Shown here: positions 1 to 8,853 of the stretch, in pieces | Layout of the letters: the number at the start of each line of letters is the position of its first letter | Numbering within the stretch: position 1 is the first letter of the stretch | DNA from: Closterium sp. Naga37s-1 | Lineage: Eukaryota > Streptophyta > Zygnematophyceae > Desmidiales > Closteriaceae | Direction of reading: 5' to 3' | Assembly (NCBI GenBank): GCA_947471745.1 | Contig: CANJKZ010000956.1 | Span: 372,001-436,000 of the forward strand | DNA length: 64,000 nt | The notes under the pieces: model-generated | The model's database searches: none | Told to the model about the DNA's origin: nothing | What the model saw: only the letters and a program-made list of their open reading frames with translations | Made by a program: the position numbers and the translations under genes

Positions 1-500
1 ACTGTATCCGTCTAGCTTTGTAGCTCCACATGTCTCCCGTTGTTGTAGATGCACGCCTTCAAGTTTACCCAATCAATCTCGGGGTTGAACTGCTTCAAGA
101 AATCACGCCCCAAGATGAAATCTAGGCCCTTGATGTTCGTGACTGGTAGCGTAGGTCTCCACCGCATCGCCCCTATCTGCAAATAGAGGGTTGACTCGTC
201 GTGGATGGGTAGCTTACTGCCATCCACCATCGTTGCCGTGAATTGGGTCTCCTCAGAGGAGTCCTCAATTTTCTCCAACGTCTCGCAGTCGCACACCGAA
301 TGGGACGCACCACTTTCCATCATGGCCTAGAGGCGTTACCCTTTGCAAAGCACCTTGAGGAATAGTGGATGCTGCCGCTCTGAGTAACCAAAGATGGTCT
401 CATTTAGAGGATCATAGGGTACATCAAGATAAATATTATCCCTAGGTCCTACACCCGAGGTTGCATACTCTATCTCAAACTTCACCTGAGGGTGGGCAGA
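1..500 (-). mobile_element. Ty3/gypsy protease remnant
   Basis: A minus-strand reading frame (12-323, 103 residues) resembles the retropepsin-like domain of Ty3/gypsy polyproteins. It starts with a SGAS-type active-site region and ends with the ILGRDFLKQF segment that follows the flap in these proteases. The rest of the polyprotein would lie beyond the left edge of the window, and sequence up to about 500 may belong to the same remnant. The copy is broken. Family assignment rests on these two motifs only. Confidence 0.6.
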
Positions 501-509
501 AGGATTTTT

Positions 510-552
510 TGTTGTGTGAGGCCATCATTTGCATTCACATCTGTCTACGAGG
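510..552 (+). repeat. Fragment resembling the start of the element I LTR
   Basis: This stretch shares the phrase ATCATTTGCATTCAC and surrounding bases with the first 40 bp of the long LTR that begins at 60832, including the TGTT-type terminus. It is probably a piece of an old LTR of the same family. From 553 to 681 I see nothing recognisable. Confidence 0.35.
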
Positions 553-681
553 TGATCTGCAAAGGGCGTTTCAAGGGTTGAAGGGTGGGTTGAAGGATTT
601 TTTTGAGGCCGTTGCAACTGCTCCTGGGCCTAGAACCTTCCCCTAATCCTTTGCAGCTGGATAGGCTTCACCGGTGGGGAC

Positions 682-814
682 TGTCAAACTTCTATCTACT
701 ATGGTCTATTTAGGCTGTAGTGGGGTAGCTCTTAGAGGGTACAACACTTATGTGTTTCCTATATGTACCCATCTCATTTCTAGTTCATTTATTCTTTCGT
801 CTATCTTTCTCACA
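682..814 (+). repeat. 5' LTR of element A
   Basis: 133 bp, beginning TGTCAAAC and ending TTCTCACA, directly followed by a primer-binding site. It contains the GTAGTGGGGTA core common to the group 1 LTRs of this window. It differs from the 3' LTR at one base. Confidence 0.9.
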
Positions 815-2296
815 TGGTATAGAGCTAGTTTCGAGAATTTTTAAAAAGGGCCCACCACTGAAATTTCTTACTGCCTACTTGACGCGCGCGTCGCGCCTTC
901 CCTTCGATGCCCGTCGCGGCCCCTACGCCTGCCGTCAGAGCCAGCGCCCGCAACATTATGCCCCGTAAGGCCCTGTAAGGCCCCGTCAGGCCCCGTTAGA
1001 GGCCCCGTAAGGCCCCGTTCTAGGTCCCGTACGGCCCCGCCAGGCCCCATTTGACCCCGTTTAGGGCCCCGTAAGGCCCGTCAGGCCCCGTTAGAAGCCC
1101 CGTTAGAGGCCCCGTAAGGCCCGTCAGGCCTTGTTAGAGGCCCCGAACGGCCCCGTCAGGCCCCGTTAGAGGCCCCGTAAGGCCCGTCAGGCCCCGTTAG
1201 AGGCCCCGAACGGCCCCGTCAGGCCCCGTTAGAGGCCCCGTACGGCCCCGTCAGGCCCCATTTGGCCCCGTTTAGGGCCCCGTAAGGCCCGTCAGGCCCC
1301 GTTTAGGGCCCCGTAAGGCCCGTCAGGCCCCGTTAGAGGCCCCGCACGGCCCCGTCAGGCCCCGTTAGAGGCCCCTTCAGGCCCAGCCGGCCCCGTTATA
1401 GGCCCCGTACGGCCCCGTCAGGCCCCATTTGGCCCCGTTTAGGGCCCCGTAATGCCCGTCAGGCCCCGTTAGAGGCCCCGTAAGGCCCGTCAGGCCCCGT
1501 TAGAGGCCCCGAACGGCCCCGTCAGGCCCCGTTAGAGGCCCCGAACGGCCCCGTCAGGCCCCGTTAGAGGCCCTGTACGGCCCCGTCAGGCCCCATTTGG
1601 CCCCGTTTAGGGCCCCGTAAGGCCCGTCAGGCCCCGTTTAGGGCCCCGTAAGGCCCGTCAGGCCCCGTTAGAGGCCCCGCACGGCCCCGTCAGGCCCCGT
1701 TAGAGGCCCCTTCAGGCCCAGCCGGCCCTGCTGCGGCCCTGTCGCAGCTCTGCCCCGGCCCTGCCCCGGTCCTACTCCTGAACTACCCCGGCCCTGCTTC
1801 TGCACTGCCCCGGCCCTGCTCCTGAACTGCCTGGCCCTGCCCCGGCCCTGCCCCTGAACTGCCCCGGTCCTGGCCCGGCTCTACCCCGGTCCTGCCCCGG
1901 CCCTGCCCCGGCTCTGCCCCGGCTCTGCCCCGGCCCTGCCCCGGCCCTGCTCCTGAACTGCCTCGGCCCTGCCCCTGAACTGCCCCGGCCCTGCCCCGGC
2001 CATGCCCCGGCCCTGCTCCTGAACTGTCCGGCTCTGCCCTGGCTCTGCCCCGGCCCTGCCCCTGCCCTGCCCCGGCCCTGCCCCGGTCCTGCCCCGGCTC
2101 TGCCCCGGCACTGCTCCTGAACTGCCCCGGCCCTGCCCCTGAACTGCCCCGGCCCTGGCCTGGCTCTGCCCCAGCCTCTCCCCTGGTAAGAGCGCCACCC
2201 TGCCGAGCGTCGCTGCCCTGCCGAGCTGCGCCGCCCTGCCTAGCCTGCTTAGCCGAGTTTCACTGCTGCTGCTGCTAGCCTACTGCTTCTCCTGTC
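815..2296 (+). repeat. Leader of element A: primer site and GC-rich minisatellite
   Basis: The primer site TGGTATAGAGC (815-825) resembles the usual copia site TGGTATCAGAGC, which pairs with initiator-Met tRNA, but is one base shorter. From about 960 to 1730 the leader is built of GGCCCCGTTAGA-like units. Blocks recur with a higher-order period of about 335 bp; the phrase TTCAGGCCCAGCCGGCCC, for example, is at 1376 and again at 1711. From 1735 to 2180 a second array of CCCTGCCCCGG-like units follows. No gene is supported; the reading frames across it are repeat translations. Confidence 0.75.
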
Positions 2297-5200
2297 ATGG
2301 CTAGTCTCAATGTTCTTACCTTTGATGCTGAGGGTCGGGCTGTTGACTTTGAGGTCTGGCTAGATGATCTGCAGCTTTTCCTACAGTGCGATAGCAAGGA
2401 TGGTCTCTCACTGTTCGATCTCACGTCTGGCGCCTCTACTGCCCCTACTACTGATGCTGACAGTATTGTTCGCTCGCAGTGGCTCACGCGCGATGCTGCT
2501 GCTCGTCTTGCTGTGCGCAATCACCTGCCGTCTACTGAGCACGCGCACTTTAGTCAGTACAAGAGTGCTAGGGCTCTGTACGACGCTGTAGTTGCACGCT
2601 ACTCCTCCCCTACCACTGCTGCCCTCAGCCGCCTCATGCTGCCGTACCTTTTTCCTGACCTTGCCACCTTTTCCACAGTTGCTGACCTAGTTGCTCACCT
2701 CCGCACTAGTGACGCTCGCTACCGCGCTGCCCTTCCCACTGAGTTTCTTCCCACGAACTCCCCCCCCATGTACATCACCCTTTACTACCTAGTCACCCGC
2801 CTCCCTGACTCTCTCTCCTCAGTCAGGGATCACTTTCTCTCCCTTTGCCCTACCGAGCTGACTATCGACTTGCTAGAGGAGCGCCTTGCTGCAGCTGAGA
2901 AGAGTATCTTAGCTGTTGGGGCTTCTCGCGGCGACCGTCGCACCCCCTTCTTTGAGGGGTGTTCCCCTGTCCCCCTTCTCCCCTCTATTGCCTCTGCTGC
3001 TGCTGTCGACCTCATTGGCACTGAGGAGGTCGGCGCTGCGTCTGCCCCTAGTTGGCGACGCCGCACTGGCAAGGGCAAGGGAAGCAAAGGTGGTGGAGGG
3101 GGCGGTGGAGGTAGCGGTGGAGAAGGTGGAGGTGGTGGTGGGGGTGGTCCCGGGGGTGGGGGCGTCGGTGGCGGCAGTGGAGGCCGTGGAGGCGGTGGCG
3201 GAGGCGGTGGAGGCGGCGGCAGCGGTGGTGGAGGTAGCGGAGGAGGTGGTGCTGGTCGCGGTGCAGCCACGCAGCGTGGAGGCCTTGGTGGCGGCCAACG
3301 TCAGCAGCAGCTGCGCACCCGTGAGACCCCGTCTGTTCAGCAGCTTCGTGAGTGGTACGCTGGGCGTGGGAGGTCTGGGGGTGCAGGTCCCTGCACGTAC
3401 GTTATTCGCACAGGCACTCGTAGTGGGGAGGTGTGTGGTCTCCCACACACCACGCAGCGCTGCTTCGGCCGCCTGACTGACGCTTGGCGTACCCAGTTTC
3501 CTGACTCTGTTGATCTTCCTCGTTGGCATGATCTGCTTCTGCAGAATGTGCCTATCTTTGATCTAGACTTTGATGCTATCCTTGCTGCCATGTATGCTCT
3601 TGCTGATATTACTGAGGGTGACTGTTACCTGCGTGTCCCGCCCGACCCGGGCACTGTGGCTGCTGCTCTAGGTGCTAGTGCGGCTGCTGCTCTAGGTGCT
3701 AGTGCGTCTGCTGCTCCAGGTGCTGGTACGTCTCCTCTCTCAGGTACTGCACCTACTGAGTCCCTGCACACCTTCACACTTGACTCTGGTGCTTCGCGCT
3801 CTTTCTTTAAAGACAGCACCACGCTCACGCCGCTCCGTCGGCCTGTTGCGGTCTCCCTTGCTGACCCCTCAGGGGGCCCAGTACTTGCACACTCCTCCAC
3901 TGTCCTACCGTGTCCTGCGGCCCCGTCGGGCTTGCTGTCGGGACTCCACCTCCCCTCGTTCTCTACGAACCTGGTGAGTGGAGCTGACCTCCAGGACGCG
4001 TGGGTTGACCAGTTCACCCCTGGAGGTCAGCGTGTGACCCACTGCACTTGCTCTCGGACGGGCCGTCACCTGGCCACGTTCACCCGTCGGCCAGGGTCGA
4101 GTCTGTACACACTGACTACTGCGCCTCCTACGGTCTCTGCGCCTCCTCCGGTAGCTGCGTCCAGTCAGGTGTTTGCTGCCGCGTCCAGGTCTAGTCTTGC
4201 GTCTGCCCCCTGCTCGTGTCGCCCTTTGGCACACGAGACTCTCCTTTGGCATCACCGCCTTGGTCACCCCTCCCTGCCTCGTCTTAGAGGTATGGCCTCC
4301 CGTGCCCTTGTCTCGGGTCTACCCAGGTCCCTCCCTCCCCTTCCTCCGGGGCCTGCCCCCACCTGTGTTCCTTGTGTCGAGGGCCGGCAGCGCGCCGCCC
4401 CTCACTCCTCCTCGTTTCCTCCGACTGAGGCTCCTCTGCAGACTCTTCACATGGACGTGTGGGGCCCAGCCCGCGTCCGTGGACAGGGTCACGAGCGCTA
4501 CTTCCTCCTGGTCGTTGACGACTACTCGCGTTACACCACAGTCTTCCCCTTGCGCAGCAAGGGTGAGGTCCATGGGGTGTTGATCGACTGGATCCGCGGT
4601 ACTCGTCGCCAGCTCAGTGAGAGTTTCGGCTCAGACCTTCCTGTTCTGCGTCTGCACTCGGACAGAGGCGGGGAGTTTTCCTCCGACCTCCTGAGAGCCT
4701 TCTGTCGTTTGGAGGGCATCCGCCAGACGTTCACGCTTCCGGCCTCCCCGCAGCAAAATGGGATTGCTGAGCGCCGCATTGGCATGGTCATGGACGTCGC
4801 TCGTACGTCCATGATCCATGCGGCTGCTCCCCATTTTCTGTGGCCGTTCGCGGTTCAGTACGCTGCGCATCAGATCAACCTTCAGCCTCGGGTCTCCTTG
4901 CCGGAGACCACACATACTCTGCGGTGGACGGGGAAGGTTGGCGATGCGTCCGCGTTTCGTGTCTGGGGATCTCGAGCTTTTGTCCACGATACAACAGCGG
5001 ACAAGCTGTCCTCCCGTGCCTTTCCCTGTGTCTTCCTTGGCTTCCCTCCTGACGCACCCGGGTGGCAGTTCTACCACCCCACCTTGCGTCGTGTTCTGTC
5101 CTCTCAGGACGTCACGTTCGACGAGTCGGTGTCGTACTACCGTCTCTTTCCCTACCGCACTGCCTCTCCCCCCCCCCGCCGCTCTTCCTAGCACCAGGTA

Positions 5201-6575
5201 CTCCCCTGGTACACCCCCCCCCCCCCCAGGGTCCTGCCCCCTCAGGTGTGTCCCAGGTAGACCCTGCCGAGCCGGTCGAGGTAGCTGTCGACTCAGGTGC
5301 TGCTAGGGGTGCTGACCCTGCGGGTGCGGGGACTGGGGGTGCTGAGTCTGGGGGTGCTGAGTCTGGGGGTGCTGAGACTGGGCGTGCTGAGCCTGGGGGT
5401 GTGGCGCCTGAGGGTACTGTGTCTGGAGGTGCTGAGCCTGCACGTGCTGCGTCTGGAGGTGCTCTAGGTGTCCCGTCACGGCGGGAGCCCCTCTCTCCAC
5501 AGCGGCTTCGTGAGCGGTACTCTCGGCGCTGTCGGGTTGCTGCTGGGGGTGCTGCTGGTGCTGCTGGTGCTGGAGCTGCTGGAGGTGCTGGTGCTGCTGG
5601 AGGTGGTGCTGGTGCTGGAGCTGCTGGAGGTGTTGCTGGTGCTGGAGGTGCTACTGGAGCTACTGGAGGTGCTGGCGCTGCTGGAGGTGGTGCTGGTGCT
5701 GGAGCTGCTGGAGGTGCTGCTGGTGCTGGAGCTGCTGGAGCTGTTGGAGGTGCTGGTGCTGCTGGAGGTGGTGCTGGTGCTGGAGCTGCTGGAGGTGCTG
5801 CTGGTGCTGGAGCTGCTGGAGCTTCTGGAGGTGCTGGTGCTCCTGGAGGTGGTGCTGGTGCTGGAGCTGCTGGAGGTGCTGCTGTTGCTGGTGGTGCTGG
5901 TGCTGGAGTTGCTGGAGGTGCTGCTGTTGCTGGTGGTGCTGGTGCTGGAGCTGCTGGAGGCGCTGTGCGGCGGCGGCCGTACTACGTTCCGCTCCTTCAG
6001 CAGGTTTTTGGCTCCCCGCCTCCTCCTGGTCCTCCTCCTCCTTTCCTGAGTCCATCGCCTGTCCAGTCCCAGTCGCAGTTGCAGCCGGCCTCTCCACTGC
6101 CTAGTCCTTCTCCTTACTCTGGTCCGACTAGAGGTCTTACGGAGCGTCGTGAGCCTGAGTCTCGTCCTGTGTCGCCTGAGTCTCGTTCTGCATCGCCTGT
6201 CCGTCCTGTTCGCGCTGGTCGTGTTTTGCGTCCGCGTCTTCCTCCTGTCCCAGGCACTCACTCTATGACACTGCGTCCTTCTACTGCTCCACAGCGTGTC
6301 CCTCTGCCCTCTCCTCCTGCTTCCTCTCTTCCTGACGGTCCGGACCCGGAGTCTGACTCCCTTCGTGCTACTAGTCCTACTGTCACGCGCTTTCTGGCCA
6401 CTGCTGTCACTGACCCTCTGTTTGAGTCCTCTGCTGCGTCTGCTCTTGTTGCTGAGCTTGTTGACTTTGCTGCAGCCTGTCGCCTAGACTACGCCGCTAG
6501 TCTTGTTGCTGAGTCTGCGTCTGCGTCTGCGTCTGCGTCTGTCTGTCCTCCGTCCGTCGGGGGTGAGTGTGGTGG
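2297..6575 (+). pseudogene. Element A gag, protease, integrase and hinge
   Basis: Gag starts at the ATG at 2297. Its capsid-like part is followed by a long Gly-rich tract (about 3090-3260) and a conserved Cys/His motif at about 3390-3461. The aspartic protease motif LDSGAS lies near 3778. The integrase zinc region (HHRLGH near 4250, CVPC near 4365) and core (HMDVWGP near 4449, HSDRGGEF near 4654, NGIAER near 4758) come next. After integrase there is a Pro-rich stretch and a hinge of GGAES- and GAGAAG-like repeats (about 5270-5960), then the approach to reverse transcriptase. In a live copy this polyprotein would form the particle, cut itself and integrate the cDNA. The region is broken. Confidence 0.85.
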
Positions 6576-6737
6576 GCCCTAGGAAAAAAAGCGGTCCCAC
6601 TAGGGAACCCGCTTTATACCATGTGAAGAAATGAGGAATGAATGAACTAGAAAAGTGTGTGATACAAATATGAAACCTGTACCCCTTAGTGTCTACCCCA
6701 CTATAGCCTACATAGGCTAGGTCATATATGTCTGACA
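6576..6737 (-). repeat. Inverted LTR plus start of leader (fragment C)
   Basis: Read on the minus strand, a 116-bp LTR (6737 to 6622, TGTCAGAC...CTTCACA) is followed by a primer-site-like sequence and the GGGCCCACCA phrase typical of group 1 leaders. It abuts element A coding sequence. Its closest relative in the window is the LTR at 49805-49923, on the opposite strand, not the LTR of A or B. Confidence 0.8.
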
Positions 6738-7779
6738 GCTAGTTCCTCCCCTTGTTACACGCCTAATTTGACGTGCAGGTCGCGCTAGTAGGGGTAGAGA
6801 GTGAGGTACATCTTCTTGTCGTACGGTCTAGCCCTTCCGCCTTCGTCATATGTTCCACGCAATTGACTCTGCAGAAACCATTGAAGCCTGTCGAATGTGG
6901 TTTCAGATTCGCATAGGCATGGCGAAAGACTACTCCCGTGGTGATGGCGATCTCATCGCCGACATTCCTTCATCAGGCATGCTGAGGTGCTCTTCTTTCT
7001 CGATTGATTCCAGTCCGGTGCTAGCAACGTTGCTTCATGAGGAGGTGGGGATGTGACAGGCTGTGCAGATATCGTCACGCTCTGGGTCATGAAGGTTTCC
7101 TTCGCAAGTATGAGGGTGGTGCAGCACCTAGGGCTTGCCGTTAAGGTGGGTCCAGTCGGACTATACGACGTGATTGAAGCGCAACGGGACGGGTTCCATG
7201 AGTTCTCCCATGTCACCACCGCAGTCTAGGGTGTCGAAGTCGAGCACGTACACGTCGTTGTTGGAACGGGCTTGCCCCAGGTTTCGACAAGGCTTGTCAC
7301 GGATAGTGTAGTGGAGAGGGATGTCGTGTAACTGGAGGTCAGTGTTGAGTTCGACGCTGTTAACCAGAGTTGGATGTTAGCCCCGCCCTCGCTTGGGCGA
7401 AGCCGACTTTGTGGTCGGCTGCGCGGGAGGTGCAGCCAACCGTCCGCAGTGGTCAACGCCAGGCTGGGCGAGCAGGTCGACAAGGTTGGTCGACCTGCGG
7501 GGGACCACTGTGATGTCGCCGTCGACGGGAGCCGGCGGCCTAGTTCGACAGGGGTGGTCGACGAAGGTGGTCGTCGACTTGCGCGGGACCATCGCGAAGC
7601 CGTCGATGATGGGAGTTTGTCGTCAGTGGCCGACCTGGGTGGTCAACGAAGGGGTTCGTCGACCAGGGTGGGCACCGACTTCTACTGGGTAGTCGAGGAA
7701 GGTGTCCGTCGACCTACGAGGGCATCAACTTGGTGAAGTCGACGGGAGGCATCAAGCTGCGTGGTCGACGCGAAGGTAC
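6738..7779. other. Unassigned sequence inside element A
   Basis: About 1 kb between LTR fragment C and repeat R1. Several short open frames exist on both strands, but none shows a motif I recognise. From about 7380 GTCGAC-containing words become frequent, which may mark the start of the same repeat family as R1. It may be older transposon sequence carried in with the insertion. Confidence 0.4.
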
Positions 7780-8450
7780 AACAGTTGGCGGGCTTCGGCC
7801 ACGGCGCCGACTTGCGCAGTTTCCCCGTTGACCGAGTAACCTACTCGACGAGGTTCTGTGGATGTGCGCGAACGTCGTCGAGGCTGCTGTGGCAAAGTCG
7901 ACCGACATGGCAGCACGTGGTCGACGTGGCCCTTCAGGCGCAACCGTGTGCACATGGCCGACTTGGCACCTGCGCAATGTTCGTGGCACTGCGTGACGTG
8001 CAGAACGTCTATAAGCACCTGCGAAGTAGGTGCGCACACGTGCGCATACAATCACCTACGGTTGCAACGCTGGCATACCATTGTGCAGCGGCGTTGGCAA
8101 GCCGTCTTGGTGCAGCGTTGGCGAGCCGCTGACTTGCTCTGTTGGCAGGTCGCCTTTCTGCAAAGCTGGCGCGGTGCCTCTACGCAATGGTGGCAGGCTG
8201 TTGACCTTGCTGCGCTGGCGGTCGACTTGCCTGTGTGCTAGGTAGACTTGCATCTGATGTAGTCATTCTTGCCATTATTGTTGCAACCATTGTGTAATTA
8301 TTTTGCTAGTGGAAGTCTTGCCAATTCTCTGTGTGGATGTACAAGTGCTAGAGAACGCAGGCAAAGCTACGATCACTTATACCAACCGTGCAATCCCCGT
8401 GGTCCAGCTCCTGGTGTAGAGTGACTCTCTGCATGGTGCGGTGAGCATGG
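7780..8450 (+). repeat. Dispersed repeat R1 (GTCGAC-rich)
   Basis: This block is homologous, at clearly less than full identity, to 59490-60070 read on the opposite strand. Shared landmarks in order include a CTCGACGAGGTTCT-like word near 7845, GTGCGCACACGTGCGC near 8030, a GGTTGCAACGCTGG word near 8060, GTCTTGCCAA near 8315 and TACAAGTGCTAGAGAA near 8340. GTCGAC words are scattered through it. Both copies lie close to the outer edge of a minus-strand copia 3' LTR. No coding potential is convincing. 8451-8527, up to element B, shows nothing further. Confidence 0.6.
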
Positions 8451-8527
8451 ACCACCCTGCAGATTACCTTAAGATTAGGAGCCGACTTATCATTTACCTA
8501 AGTTGTTCATATGCCACTAGCCCGTGC

Positions 8528-8655
8528 TGTGAAGAAATGAGAAATGAATGAACTAGCAAACAGTTGGGTACAAGTACTAACCCTAATTGGGTTGTACCCC
8601 TTATGGGCTACCCCACTACAGCCTACACAAATGTATAAGCTATAATGTTCTGACA
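8528..8655 (-). repeat. 3' LTR of element B
   Basis: 128 bp. Read on the minus strand it begins TGTCAGAACATTATAG just after the polypurine tract (TATGGGGGTG) and ends CTTCACA. It differs from the 5' copy at one position. Confidence 0.9.
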
Positions 8656-8853
8656 CACCCCCATAGGCAAAGTGGGGGAGAACAAGTGGTCACAAGACCA
8701 GTCAAGAAAAGCAAAGCAAGCTCAGGGTGGATCACAATGTCACCACACAATCCGAGCACAAGAGCAAAGGCCAAAAGGCCAGTTCACATGCAAGATCATA
8801 TATAAAGGTAAACAGGCAAGTGCAGGTATAGAAAGATCACAGTACAAGCAAGA
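8656..8853 (-). promoter_or_regulatory. Element B 3' untranslated block and polypurine tract
   Basis: This non-coding block lies between the RNase H end and the LTR and is nearly the same in A, D, G, K and O. At the LTR edge it reads, on the minus strand, CCCCCACTTTGCCTATGGGGG, a 6-bp perfect stem with a 9-base loop whose 3' arm is the polypurine tract that would prime plus-strand DNA. Confidence 0.65.

Noticed and set aside
960-2200. Regularly spaced repeats that might look like a CRISPR array
   Set aside because: The units are short, contiguous and degenerate with no unique spacers, and they sit in a retrotransposon leader of a eukaryotic genome.
2830-3270. Pro-rich frame opposite the Gly-rich tract of Gag
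   Set aside because: It is the reverse complement of GGT/GGC repeats and has no start context or domain.
5468-6261. Long Leu/Glu-, Ser/Thr- or Gln/His-rich frames over the hinge
   Set aside because: These are other-frame translations of the GCTGGAGGTGCT-type repeat that encodes the Gly/Ala hinge.
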